From the NCBI RefSeq assembly GCF_009735645.1, contig NZ_CP032550.1:248001-312000 (forward strand): a DNA stretch of 64,000 nt. Reading direction: 5' to 3'. Source of the stretch: Microbacterium oryzae. GTDB lineage: Bacteria > Actinomycetota > Actinomycetes > Actinomycetales > Microbacteriaceae. Positions 43,274-54,242 of this stretch are shown here, piece by piece. Numbering within the stretch: position 1 is the stretch's first letter; each line of letters begins with the position of its first letter. The notes under the pieces were generated by a model that made no database searches, was not told where the DNA came from, and was given only the letters and a program-made list of their open reading frames with translations. The position numbers and the translations under genes were made by a program.

Positions 43274-44401
43274 GTGACCACTCTCGAAGATCTCTCCGCC
43301 TCGTTCACGGTGGAGCCGGGCTATCTCGACTGGGCCGCGTTCGGACCGCTGTCGCCGACGGTGCGCGAGGAGGCCGGTGCCGATCTCGAACTGCTGGGGT
43401 CGGGGCGGGCCAGCGGTCACCAGTTCGTCGCCGGGCGGGCCGCGGAGGCCTGCGGAGCGATCGCCGATCTGATGCGGGTCGAGGCCGCGGAGGTCGTCCT
43501 GCAGCCGTCGACCACGCACGGGATCGCGCAGGCCGTCTACGGCGTGACCGGCGGCATCGTCGCCTCGCCGCGCGAGTTCCCCGCCATCACGATGCCCATC
43601 GCCCGCGCGACGGCGGCGCTCGGCCGGGTGGTTCCGCAGTGGATCGGCCCCGAGCATCGCTTCGTGACCGCCGAGGCGGTCGCCGATGCCGTCGACGAGT
43701 CGACGAGCGCCGTCGTGCTGAGCCTGGTCGACTTCCGCACCGGCTACCGTGCCGACCTCGCCGCCATCCGCGAGGTGATCGGCGACGACCGCCTGCTCAT
43801 CGTCGACGCGACGCAGGCGTTCGGCGTCGTCGAGGCGGACTGGTCGGCCGCCGACGTGGTGGCCGGGCACGGCTACAAGTGGCTGCGCGCCGGCCGCGGC
43901 ACCGGCTTCGCCTGGTACGGGCGCCGCGCGCGAGTGGCGCTGGACCCCGTGCTCTCGGGCACGACGGGCGCCGAGGGCGACGATCTGCCCTTCGACACCC
44001 TGCCCGCGCCCGCTGCGGACGCCCGGGCCTTCACGGTCTCGCGGCCCGACTACCTCGCGGCCGCGCGGCTGGCCTCCGCGGTGACCGAGGTCGCATCCGT
44101 CGGGGTGGCGCAGATCGAGGCCGCCGTCGCCGAGCGGGTCGCCCGCGTGATCGAGATCGCCGATGCGCACGGGATCGAGGTGGTCACGCCGCGCGAGCCG
44201 GAGCGGCGAGCGGGCATCGTGGCGCTCGATCCCGGCGCCGCGCACGTCGGGGCCCTCGGCGCAGCACTCGCGAACGGCGGCGTGACGGTCACGACGCGCT
44301 CGGGCCTCGTGCGGGTGTCGCCGCACGCGGGCACCGACGACGAGACTCTGCGGATGCTCGACGACGCCTGCGCGGTCTTCGTGCAGACCCGCGTGGGCTG
44401 A
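43274..44401 (+). CDS. Class V aminotransferase-fold PLP protein
   Basis: A 375-residue PLP enzyme. K202 in [11 protein letters not shown] forms the internal aldimine and D178 in [10 protein letters not shown] contacts the PLP ring nitrogen. [15 protein letters not shown] is the phosphate-cup region. It resembles cysteine desulfurase/kynureninase-like enzymes but lacks an obvious desulfurase active-site cysteine loop, so the reaction is unassigned. The GTG start lies six bases after GAGAAT. It sits between uppS and phoH, with no pathway partner evident. Confidence 0.82.
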   Translation: MTTLEDLSASFTVEPGYLDWAAFGPLSPTVREEAGADLELLGSGRASGHQFVAGRAAEACGAIADLMRVEAAEVVLQPSTTHGIAQAVYGVTGGIVASPREFPAITMPIARATAALGRVVPQWIGPEHRFVTAEAVADAVDESTSAVVLSLVDFRTGYRADLAAIREVIGDDRLLIVDATQAFGVVEADWSAADVVAGHGYKWLRAGRGTGFAWYGRRARVALDPVLSGTTGAEGDDLPFDTLPAPAADARAFTVSRPDYLAAARLASAVTEVASVGVAQIEAAVAERVARVIEIADAHGIEVVTPREPERRAGIVALDPGAAHVGALGAALANGGVTVTTRSGLVRVSPHAGTDDETLRMLDDACAVFVQTRVG

Positions 44402-44408
44402 CCGCGAA

Positions 44409-44430
44409 GTTCACCCGCTCTTCACGAATC
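44409..44430 (+). promoter_or_regulatory. PHO-box-like direct repeat upstream of phoH
   Basis: GTTCACCCGCT followed directly by CTTCACGAATC makes two 11-base direct repeats, each with TTCAC at the same register. This is the form of the Streptomyces PhoP box. It lies about 150 bases before phoH. The remaining 150 bases hold only a GC-rich leader with short GACTCG repeats. Confidence 0.5.
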
Positions 44431-44582
44431 GTCCGCGTGTCGGGATGGCGCGTTGTCGGACGCGGGCCGTAGCTTCTGATCATCGGGCAAGGCGCCCGGT
44501 CGAGTCGGCCGTTCAGACCGCGACTCGTGGCCCCAGGTCGACTCGTCGAATCCGGGCGGGAGCCCGGGGTCGGGAGTGTGAC

Positions 44583-45941
44583 GTGGCCACCACCGCAGCC
44601 GTGAGCGCCGGCATCGTCGGGAGCACCGCAGAGTCGCCGTCGGGCGCGCAGGACCTGCGCACCTACGTGCTCGACACCTCCGTGCTCCTGAGCGACCCGC
44701 GCGCGTACTTCCGATTCGCCGAGCATGGGGTCGTCATCCCGGTGACGGTCATCACCGAGCTCGAGGGCAAGCGGAACGACCCGGAGATCGGGTACTTCGC
44801 GCGCGCCGCCCTTCGGCACCTGGACGAGCTCCGCGTCGAGCACGGGCGGCTGGACTTCCCGGTCCCGGTGGGAGACGGCGGCACCCTCCGCGTCGAGCTC
44901 AACAGCACCGACCCGGCCATCCTGCCCAGCGGCATGCGACTGGGCGACAACGACAGCCGCATCCTCGCCGTCGCCGCCCACCTCGCGCAGGGCGGGCAGA
45001 GCGTCACCATCGTCTCCAAAGACCTCCCGATGCGCGTGAAGGCGGCCTCGCTGGGTCTCACGGCGGAGGAGTACCTCGCCGAGCAGGCGGTCGACTCCGG
45101 ATGGCCCGGGATCGTCCCGCTGCAGATCTCCGGCGACGACATGGCCGATCTCTACGAGAGCGAGGTCGCGGTGCACGACGGCGCACGCGGGCTGCCGGTG
45201 AACACCGGGCTCGTGGTGCAGTCCGAGCGCGGGTCCGCGCTCGCGCGCGTGACCGGAGAGGGCGAGCTGCGTCTCGTGCGCGGCGACCGCGAGGTGTTCG
45301 GGCTGCACGGGCGCTCCGCCGAGCAGCGCATCGCGATCGATCTGCTGCTGGACCCGACCGTCGGCATCGTCTCGCTCGGCGGCCGCGCGGGCACCGGCAA
45401 GTCCGCGCTCGCGCTGTGCGCGGGCCTGGAGGCCGTGCTCGAGCGCCAGCAGCAGAAGCGGATCATCGTCTTCCGGCCCCTGTTCGCGGTCGGCGGGCAG
45501 GAGCTCGGCTACCTGCCCGGCGACCAGACCGAGAAGATGAGCCCGTGGGGGCAGGCGGTCTTCGACACCCTCGGCTCCGTCGTGTCGCAGAACGTCCTCG
45601 ACGAGGTGATGGAGCGCGGGCTGCTCGAGGTGCTGCCGCTCACGCACATCCGCGGCCGGTCGCTGCACGACGCCTTCGTGATCGTCGACGAGGCGCAGTC
45701 GCTCGAGCGCAACGTCCTCCTCACGGTGCTGAGCCGCATGGGGCTGAACTCCCGCGTGGTGCTCACGCACGATGTCGGGCAGCGCGACAACCTGCGCGTG
45801 GGCCGGCACGACGGCGTCGCGAGCGTCATCGAGTCGCTGAAGGGGCATGAGCTCTTCGGGCACGTCACGCTCACGCGCAGCGAGCGCTCGGCGATCGCGG
45901 CGCTCGTCACCGATCTGCTGGAGGGCGGCGAGCTGTCCTGA
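44583..45941 (+). CDS. phoH: PIN-PhoH fusion protein
   Basis: A 452-residue two-domain protein. The N-terminal PIN RNase domain has acidic residues D31 (YVLDTSVLL), D122/D124 (GDNDSRILA) and D147 (IVSKD). The C-terminal PhoH ATPase has Walker [11 protein letters not shown] near 268-277 and Walker B VIVDEAQ near 366. The mycobacterial PhoH2 homologue is an RNA helicase and ribonuclease. GTG 44583 with GGGAG upstream was taken as the start; an in-frame extension to 44445 looks non-homologous. A PHO-box-like repeat lies upstream. Confidence 0.9.
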   Translation: MATTAAVSAGIVGSTAESPSGAQDLRTYVLDTSVLLSDPRAYFRFAEHGVVIPVTVITELEGKRNDPEIGYFARAALRHLDELRVEHGRLDFPVPVGDGGTLRVELNSTDPAILPSGMRLGDNDSRILAVAAHLAQGGQSVTIVSKDLPMRVKAASLGLTAEEYLAEQAVDSGWPGIVPLQISGDDMADLYESEVAVHDGARGLPVNTGLVVQSERGSALARVTGEGELRLVRGDREVFGLHGRSAEQRIAIDLLLDPTVGIVSLGGRAGTGKSALALCAGLEAVLERQQQKRIIVFRPLFAVGGQELGYLPGDQTEKMSPWGQAVFDTLGSVVSQNVLDEVMERGLLEVLPLTHIRGRSLHDAFVIVDEAQSLERNVLLTVLSRMGLNSRVVLTHDVGQRDNLRVGRHDGVASVIESLKGHELFGHVTLTRSERSAIAALVTDLLEGGELS

Positions 45942-46048
45942 CCGTCGTGTCGGCCGCCCCTGCCACACCGACCCGGCGGCTGGCAATCCCCGTGCTACAT
46001 CCGCCGCTCTGCGGTGGGATGAGACGACGAACACGAGAGGCGGATCGC

Positions 46049-46255
46049 ATGAGCACGAGCAAGAGCGACAGCAAGAGCAGGAAGGGCGGCCTGGCCGCGG
46101 CGGGCGTCGCCGGCTTCCTGCTGTCGAAGCACCCCATCGGCCGCGCCGTCACGGCCATCACCATCGCCCGCCAGGTGTGGAAGGACCCGCGCGTGCAGAA
46201 GGTGCGCCAGCGCGTCGCCAAGCAGGTGGCGAAGAAGCAGGCCAAGCGCGGATAA
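46049..46255 (+). CDS. Small basic protein of unknown function
   Basis: A 68-residue protein with a Ser/Lys-rich N-terminus, a Gly/Ala-rich moderately hydrophobic middle (GGLAAAGVAGFLLSKHPIGR), and a strongly basic C-terminal helix ending KQVAKKQAKRG. It could be a membrane-associated or nucleic-acid-binding protein; I recognise no family. The ATG has GAGAGG upstream and the gene is followed by a strong terminator, so it looks like an expressed single gene. Confidence 0.65.
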   Translation: MSTSKSDSKSRKGGLAAAGVAGFLLSKHPIGRAVTAITIARQVWKDPRVQKVRQRVAKQVAKKQAKRG

Positions 46256-46265
46256 CGATTCGCAT

Positions 46266-46297
46266 GCGGCGGCGGGGCCTTCTGGCCCCGCCGCCGC
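46266..46297 (+). terminator. Terminator after the small basic protein gene
   Basis: A perfect 14-bp stem GCGGCGGCGGGGCC with a TTCT loop starts 10 bases after the stop. There is no continuous U-tract. Confidence 0.75.
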
Positions 46298-46364
46298 GTC
46301 GTGTGCTTTCCTCGGATGGTCCGGCGGAGTGGCCGTCGGCAGGGAGGCAGACGAAGGAGTCGTC

Positions 46365-48595
<2,231 letters not shown>

Positions 48596-48596
<1 letters not shown>

Positions 48597-48787
48597 TGCG
48601 CGCGGTCGCGGCGGCCTGGAGCGTGGCGCGCCGGTTCCTCGAGGGGATGACCGGGCAGACGCGCTACGCGGCGTACCTCGCGCACGAGCGCGCGAGCCAT
48701 CCGGACCGCACGCCGCTCGACGAGCGGGCGTTCTGGCGCGAGGTCTATCGCGCTCAGGACGCGGAACCCGGCTCGCGCTGCTGCTGA
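48596..48787 (+). CDS. YbdD/YjiX family small protein
   Basis: A 63-residue DUF466 protein, the usual partner of CstA. FLEGMTGQTRYAAYLAHERASHP and LDERAFWREVYRAQD match the family closely. It starts within the cstA stop (TGATG). It ends with two cysteines, which is unusual at the very C-terminus of such proteins. YbdD is thought to support CstA transport, possibly as a small regulatory subunit. Confidence 0.92.
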
Positions 48788-48796
48788 AGCCGTGCC

Positions 48797-48840
48797 GAAG
48801 GGGCCGGCCGGTGAGGTGATCCTCGCCGGCCGGCCCCTTC
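48797..48840. terminator. Bidirectional terminator between ybdD and the PhoX-like gene
   Basis: A 20-bp stem beginning GAAGGGGCCGGCCGG, one G-U pair and a TGAT loop lies between two convergent stops. Confidence 0.8.
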
Positions 48841-48849
48841 CGCGTCTGA

Positions 48850-51111
48850 TCAGGATGCGTCGGATGCGCTGCCGTCGCCGCGGCGACGGCGTGAGATGAG
48901 CGCGAACCCCGCCGCCGCGAGGGCGCCGGCCCCCGCCAGGACGCCGCCGACGACGCCGCCGCCCGTCGGCACGAGCTCGACGCGGTCCTCCGGCGTGGGC
49001 GTCGGGGTCGGCGCGACGGACGGCGCGGGCGTGGGCGCCGCGGTCGGCGCGGGAGAGGCGACCGGAAGCACCTGCACGACGCTCGGGCGCGGTCCGGCGA
49101 AGGTGCCGCCGCCGGCACCCGCGAGCGGCGCGGGCTTCATGGCGTCGGGGAACGTCGAGCTCTGCGCGGCGAACGAGCCGTCCTCGCCGGGGTGCTGCAC
49201 CGACACGAACACGTGCCACTCGTCGTCGTGGATGACCGGACCGCAGGTCTCCGCCTCCCGCGGCACCGAGAGGAACTGCTCCACCCGGCCGCGGTCGGGC
49301 CCGTCGAGCGCGATGCGGAAGAGCCCGTCGTTGTAGCCGATGGTGCTCGGGGCGCCGTCGGTGGAGATCCACAGGTTGCCCGCGCTGTCGAACGCGAGGT
49401 TGTCGGGGCAGGAGATGGGGGAGACGTCCGCGGCGGGGAAGCCCGCGAAGTACGTGGCTGCGCCCTGCGCGGGGTCGCCGGCGACGAGGAGGAGCGTCCA
49501 CGTGAATGTGCGCGCGGTCTGGTCGCCGCCGTCCTCGGTGATCTCCACGATGTGCCCGTCGCGGTTCTCCGTGCGCGGGTTGACCTCGTCCGGGCCGGCC
49601 TTCTCCGCCGCGCCGCGATCGGTGTTGTTCGTGCAGGCCACGTACACCCGGCCGGTGGTCGGGTGGGGCTGGACGTCCTCGGGGCGGTCCATCTTCGTCG
49701 CCCCGACGCGGTCGGCGGCCAGGCGCGTATGGACGAGCACCTCGGCCACGGCCATCCCGTCGACCGTCGAGCGGCCGTCGACGACGAGCGGCAGCCACTC
49801 GCCGGTGCCGCCGAACCCGCCGTCCGCGGGCACCGCTCCCGAGCCGTCGATCTCGCCCGAGGGGGAGTCTCCCGAGAAGCGGGCGACGAAGAGGTCGCCG
49901 TTCTCCAGCAGGGTCATGTTGTGGGATCGATCACCCGCGACGAAGGCGTCGCGCGAGACGAACTTGTAAAGGTAGTCGAAGCGCTCGTCGTCGCCGGTGT
50001 ACGCGACGACCTTCCCGTTCTCCGCGACGATCACGTTCGCGCCCTCGTGCTTCAGACGCCCGAGTGAGGTGTGCTTGCGCGGCGTCGAGGCGGGATCCGT
50101 CGGGTCGATCTCCACGACCCATCCGAAGCGGTTCGCCTCGTTCTCGTACCTGGGCGTGCGGGTGTCGAAGCGGGGGTCGAGGTGCTCCCACCCGCGCGCG
50201 GTCTCCTCGTCGGCCAGGCCGTAGCGGAGGTCGGCCTCGGACGTGCCGGTCGAGCGGAAGTAGCCGTTGAAGTTCTCCTCGCCGCTGAGGATCGTGCCCC
50301 ACGGCGTGGTCCCGCCGGAGCAGTTTCCGAAGGTCCCGAACACGGTCGTGCCGTGCGGGTCGTCGGCCGTCTGCAGCAGGTCCGACCCCGCGGCGGGGCC
50401 GGTGAGCGCGTAGGGGGTGTCATCGAGGAAGCGCCGGTTGAGCGCCCCGCCGACCACGGGCGTCCACGGCGCGGTCTCGCTCGTGCGGGTGAGCTCGACG
50501 ACGCTGAGCCCGTGCGCCTTCATGCCCACCGCGCGCACGCGCTCGGCGTCGCCCTCGAGCTGCGCGGCCGGGAACATGATCGACTCGTTCGTGTACTCGT
50601 GGTTCACGAACAGGATGGCCGTGGTGGCGGAGGTGCGGATGACGTCGGTGTAGTCGACGTTGTATCCGAACTGCCGCGCCTGCGCCTCGGGCGTCTGGTC
50701 CGCGGCGTCGAACGCGGGGCTGTCGGCGAAGAGCGGGTCGCCCCAGCGGATGATCGGCGTCCAGTCGAAGCCCTCCGGCACGACGAAGCTGTCGACGGTG
50801 TGCGGGACCGGGTCGATGGCGGTGAAGCCGAACGCTCCGGTCTCGCCCGCGGGGGCCGCCACCGCTCCGAGGGGGCGCCCGCCGCCGAGCGGCGGTGCGA
50901 GCACGATCGCCGCGGCGCCCATCGCGCCGAGCCCGAGCAGAGCGCGACGGGAGAGCTGCGCGTCGACGATGTCGCGGAAGGACTCGTTGGCGGAGGTGTT
51001 GCAGACGCCGCGCGCACAGGCGCTCGCGCACTTGAGATGGCAGGTGATGGCGCTCCGCTTGCCTCTCACATGCTCCGCCATGGGCAGCGTCCGGCCGAGG
51101 TTGATGACCAT
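48850..51111 (-). CDS. PhoX-like (DUF839) secreted phosphatase with Tat signal and C-terminal anchor
   Basis: A 753-residue protein. The Tat motif SRRALLGLG is at about residues 54-62, so the n-region is unusually long and holds four cysteines (24, 28, 32, 37). The DUF839 domain contains LFVNHEYTNE, GTILSGEENFNGYF and MDRPEDVQPHP, the metal-site regions of PhoX alkaline phosphatases. After a Pro/Thr/Ala linker the tail reads LVPTGGG, a hydrophobic helix and RRRR, resembling a surface anchor. The ATG has AAGGAG twelve bases upstream. Confidence 0.87.
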   Translation of the reverse strand: MVINLGRTLPMAEHVRGKRSAITCHLKCASACARGVCNTSANESFRDIVDAQLSRRALLGLGAMGAAAIVLAPPLGGGRPLGAVAAPAGETGAFGFTAIDPVPHTVDSFVVPEGFDWTPIIRWGDPLFADSPAFDAADQTPEAQARQFGYNVDYTDVIRTSATTAILFVNHEYTNESIMFPAAQLEGDAERVRAVGMKAHGLSVVELTRTSETAPWTPVVGGALNRRFLDDTPYALTGPAAGSDLLQTADDPHGTTVFGTFGNCSGGTTPWGTILSGEENFNGYFRSTGTSEADLRYGLADEETARGWEHLDPRFDTRTPRYENEANRFGWVVEIDPTDPASTPRKHTSLGRLKHEGANVIVAENGKVVAYTGDDERFDYLYKFVSRDAFVAGDRSHNMTLLENGDLFVARFSGDSPSGEIDGSGAVPADGGFGGTGEWLPLVVDGRSTVDGMAVAEVLVHTRLAADRVGATKMDRPEDVQPHPTTGRVYVACTNNTDRGAAEKAGPDEVNPRTENRDGHIVEITEDGGDQTARTFTWTLLLVAGDPAQGAATYFAGFPAADVSPISCPDNLAFDSAGNLWISTDGAPSTIGYNDGLFRIALDGPDRGRVEQFLSVPREAETCGPVIHDDEWHVFVSVQHPGEDGSFAAQSSTFPDAMKPAPLAGAGGGTFAGPRPSVVQVLPVASPAPTAAPTPAPSVAPTPTPTPEDRVELVPTGGGVVGGVLAGAGALAAAGFALISRRRRGDGSASDAS

Positions 51112-51238
51112 GTTCGTGGATGTCTCCTTCTCGCGGGTGGGCGGCCCGTGGGGCCTGATCCCACCCCAGCGACCGCGGATGGCCGGAAGGTGACGCGCGG
51201 GGAAACGCCGGCTGACGCCTGCGCTCTCGCGGGATGCG

Positions 51239-51274
51239 GAAGGGCCCGGCAGGACATGTCCTCCCGGGCCCTTC
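51239..51274 (-). terminator. fumC-operon terminator, loopless palindrome
   Basis: An 18-bp stem GAAGGGCCCGGCAGGACA with its complement (one mismatch) and no loop bases ends 14 bases before the fumC stop on the plus-strand scale. It marks the end of the xseA-fumC unit. Confidence 0.7.
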
Positions 51275-51287
51275 TCGCGCGCTGCGC

Positions 51288-52682
51288 TCAGCCGGCGTGC
51301 GTCATGGAGAGCAGGTCGAGCTTCTCGTCCAGCTGCTCCTCGGTGATCTCCCCGCGCTCGACGTAGCCGAGGTCGATGACGGCCTCGCGCACGGTGATGC
51401 CCTTCGCGACCGAGTGCTTGGCGATCTTCGCCGCCGCCTCGTAGCCGATGACCTTGTTCAGCGGCGTGACGATCGAGGGCGACATGCCGGCGAAGGCCGC
51501 CGCGCGCTCCTCGTCGGCCTCGAGCCCGGAGACGGTCTTGTCCGCGAGCACCCGCGACGCGTTGGCGAGCAGGCGGATGGACTCCAGCAGCGCCGTGCCC
51601 ATGACCGGGATGGCGACGTTCAGCTCGAACGCGCCCGACGCTCCTGCCCACGCGATCGTCGCGTCGTTGCCGATGACCCGCGCGCAGACCATGAGCGTGG
51701 CCTCGGGCACGACGGGGTTGACCTTGCCCGGCATGATCGACGAGCCCGGCTGCAGATCGGGGATGCGGATCTCGCCGAGGCCGGTGTTGGGGCCCGACCC
51801 CATCCAGCGGAGGTCGTTGTTGATCTTCGTCAGCGACACCGCGATGGTGCGCAGCGCGCCCGACGCCTCGACGAGCGCGTCGCGGTTGGCCTGGGCCTCG
51901 AAGTGGTCGAGCGCCTCCGTGATGGGCAGGCCCGTCTCCTCCGCGAGGAGCGCGATGACCTTCTGCGGGAAGCCGAGCGGGGTGTTGATGCCCGTGCCGA
52001 CCGCCGTGCCGCCGAGGGGGACCTCCGCCACGCGCGGCAGCGCCGCCTCGACGCGCTCGATGCCGAGGCGCATCTGGCGGGCGTACCCGCCGAACTCCTG
52101 CCCGAGCGTGACGGGCGTGGCGTCCATGAGGTGCGTGCGACCGGACTTCACGACCGCCTTCCAGGCGTCGGCCTTGGCATCGAACGCCTGCGCGAGGTGG
52201 TCCAGAGCCGGCACGAGGTCGGTGATGAGCGCCTCGGTGACGGCGACGTGCACCGACGTGGGGAAGACGTCGTTCGAGGACTGCGACGCGTTCACGTGGT
52301 CATTCGGGTGAACGGGCGCGCCGAGCTTCTCGGTCGCGAGGGTCGACAGCACCTCGTTCATGTTCATGTTCGACGACGTGCCGGATCCGGTCTGGTACGT
52401 GTCCACGGGGAACTGATCGTCGTGGGCGCCCGTCACGACGTCGTCGGCGGCGGCCGCGATGGCGTCGGCGATGCCGGCGTCGAGGGTGCCCAGGTCCTTG
52501 TTCGCGAGCGCCGCCGCCTTCTTGATGCGCGCGAGCGCGGCGATCTGGCGCGACTCCAGCCCCTTGCCGGAGATCGGGAAGTTCTCGACGGCGCGCTGCG
52601 TCTGCGCGCGGTAGAGGGCGGTCTTGGGGACCCGCACCTCTCCCATGGTGTCGTGCTCGATGCGGTATTCGATCTCGGTCAC
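51288..52682 (-). CDS. fumC: Fumarate hydratase class II
   Basis: A 464-residue TCA-cycle enzyme interconverting fumarate and malate. [13 protein letters not shown], the active-site region [13 protein letters not shown] and the superfamily signature [12 protein letters not shown] are present and in order. The GTG start follows GGAGGG; no iron-sulfur ligands are needed in this class. It is the last gene of a five-gene unit (xseA, xseB, DUF4245, carbonic anhydrase, fumC), 17 bases after the carbonic anhydrase gene. Confidence 0.97.
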   Translation of the reverse strand: MTEIEYRIEHDTMGEVRVPKTALYRAQTQRAVENFPISGKGLESRQIAALARIKKAAALANKDLGTLDAGIADAIAAAADDVVTGAHDDQFPVDTYQTGSGTSSNMNMNEVLSTLATEKLGAPVHPNDHVNASQSSNDVFPTSVHVAVTEALITDLVPALDHLAQAFDAKADAWKAVVKSGRTHLMDATPVTLGQEFGGYARQMRLGIERVEAALPRVAEVPLGGTAVGTGINTPLGFPQKVIALLAEETGLPITEALDHFEAQANRDALVEASGALRTIAVSLTKINNDLRWMGSGPNTGLGEIRIPDLQPGSSIMPGKVNPVVPEATLMVCARVIGNDATIAWAGASGAFELNVAIPVMGTALLESIRLLANASRVLADKTVSGLEADEERAAAFAGMSPSIVTPLNKVIGYEAAAKIAKHSVAKGITVREAVIDLGYVERGEITEEQLDEKLDLLSMTHAG

Positions 52683-52699
52683 TTCCTCGTTCCCTCCGT

Positions 52700-53350
52700 T
52701 CAGACGGCCACGTCGGCCGCGATGCCCATGGTGACGTGCGGCACCGCGGTGCCGTCGGCCAGTCGGTAGTTCGCTCCCACGATGCCGAGGCGGCCGCTGT
52801 TGACCGCGCGGGAGATCAGCTCGGACGACTGCAGGATCCAGTCGATGGTGTCGCGGACGTGCAGGCGCCCGACGAGCTCGGCGTCCACCGTCTCGGCCGT
52901 GGCGCCCTCCGTCTCGCGCAGCGCGGAGTGCACGGCGGGGACGATCGGGGAGATCTGACGCCAGATGTGCGGGGGCAGCACGGGCGCTTCGGCCCCGGTG
53001 CTGTCGATCGCGGCGCGCACGGCGCCGCACGAGTCGTGCCCGAGGACGACGAGGAGGGGGACCTGGAGGATCTCGACGGCGTACTCCAGCGAGCCGACGA
53101 TCGACTCGCCGGGGACCTGACCGGCGTTGCGGACGACGAAGAGATCGCCCAGCCCGAGGTCGAAGATGATCTCCGCGGCCAGACGCGAGTCGGAGCATCC
53201 GAACAGCGTCGCGAGCGGCGTCTGCCCGGTCGCGAGCTCGTTGCGGCGCTCCACGTCCTGATGCGGGTGCGCGGGGGTTCCCGCGACGAAGCGGGAGTTG
53301 CCCGCCAGCATCTTCTCCCACGCCTGCGCGGGGGTGAGCCGTTCGCTCAT
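52700..53350 (-). CDS. Beta-class carbonic anhydrase
   Basis: A 216-residue zinc enzyme interconverting CO2 and bicarbonate. Zinc ligands C52, H105 and C108 lie in FGCSDSR and LGHDSCGA, and the D54/R56 dyad is intact. [19 protein letters not shown] is the family core. The ATG overlaps the DUF4245 stop (ATGA). No signal peptide is present, so it should supply cytoplasmic bicarbonate to carboxylases. Confidence 0.95.
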   Translation of the reverse strand: MSERLTPAQAWEKMLAGNSRFVAGTPAHPHQDVERRNELATGQTPLATLFGCSDSRLAAEIIFDLGLGDLFVVRNAGQVPGESIVGSLEYAVEILQVPLLVVLGHDSCGAVRAAIDSTGAEAPVLPPHIWRQISPIVPAVHSALRETEGATAETVDAELVGRLHVRDTIDWILQSSELISRAVNSGRLGIVGANYRLADGTAVPHVTMGIAADVAV

Positions 53351-54000
53351 TCCGTCGTCCCTTCTTCCGTGCTCTGGGCGAGCACCTCGATCTGGTCGGT
53401 GAGATCGGCGGCGAGGTCGGCGGCGACCTCCGGCTCCGACGAGCCGTAGACGAGGACGTGATCGGCGCCGGCCTGCGTGCCGAGCGCATACGACACGTTC
53501 GCGTTGGCATCCGGGTCGGCGATCTCGTAGACATCCCAGGAGATGCCCTCGATCGTCGTCGTGCTCCGAGGCGCTGCGCCGCCGAGCATCTGCGCCGCCC
53601 ACGTCTCGTCCGCGGAGAATCCCTGCGCGAGGCGGAGGAAGCCGGTCTCGGAGGGGACGTAGGCGATCGCCCACGCGGCCACGTCGCCCGACTCCAGCCG
53701 GGCCTCGTTGACGAGCCACGCATCCGGCACCTCGGGCACGAGCACGTCGTGACCGGTCGTCTCCTCGACGTCGGCCGCGATCGCCGCGACGTCGATGGGA
53801 GGGCGCTCGGGCGCCTCGCCGTGGGGGACGCCCCAGATGACGACGGCGACGACCGCGAACGAGGCGAGCAGGGCCGCGATGAGATTGCGGAAGTTCTGGC
53901 TGCCGCGGTGGACGCGGGAGCTCTCGGCCTTGCGCGCGGCGGTCTCGTCGGGGGTCTCCGGTCGACCCAGATGCGCGACGATGCGCGGCTCGCGCGCCAT
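53347..54000 (-). CDS. DUF4245 membrane-anchored protein
   Basis: A 217-residue protein with a basic cytoplasmic N-terminus, one helix (about residues 51-72, [20 protein letters not shown]) and an extracellular alpha/beta domain. [13 protein letters not shown] is the DUF4245 start motif, and [19 protein letters not shown] is a conserved core stretch. The function is unknown. It overlaps xseB by one base and the carbonic anhydrase gene by four, so all three are coupled. Confidence 0.85.
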   Translation of the reverse strand: MAREPRIVAHLGRPETPDETAARKAESSRVHRGSQNFRNLIAALLASFAVVAVVIWGVPHGEAPERPPIDVAAIAADVEETTGHDVLVPEVPDAWLVNEARLESGDVAAWAIAYVPSETGFLRLAQGFSADETWAAQMLGGAAPRSTTTIEGISWDVYEIADPDANANVSYALGTQAGADHVLVYGSSEPEVAADLAADLTDQIEVLAQSTEEGTTE

Positions 54001-54230
54001 CAGGAGTCGCTTTCGGCGGAGGCTGCGCGCGCGGCGTCGAGTCGGCGCTTGGCGCCGAGGAGCCACTCCTCGCAGCGGGCGGCGAGGGCCTCGCCGCGCT
54101 CCCAGAGCGCGAGGGAATGCTCGAGGGTGGGGGCGCCCTGCTCGAGTTCGGAGACGACGCGGACGAGCTCGTCCCGCGCCTGTTCGAACGAGAGGGACGC
54201 GACGTCCGCGGGAGGGGCCTGTTCGGTCAT
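54000..54230 (-). CDS. xseB: Exodeoxyribonuclease VII small subunit
   Basis: A 76-residue helical subunit. [19 protein letters not shown] and [22 protein letters not shown] match the family. It binds the XseA C-terminus to form the single-strand exonuclease. It lies 12 bases after xseA and its stop shares one base with the next ATG (TGATG). Confidence 0.95.
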   Translation of the reverse strand: MTEQAPPADVASLSFEQARDELVRVVSELEQGAPTLEHSLALWERGEALAARCEEWLLGAKRRLDAARAASAESDS

Positions 54231-54242
54231 AGCGTCTCCATC

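Noticed and set aside
44402..44582. A known riboswitch (such as the c-di-AMP type) in the phoH leader
   Set aside because: The leader is GC-rich with short repeats, but I could not match conserved riboswitch motifs. Only the PHO-box-like repeat is kept.
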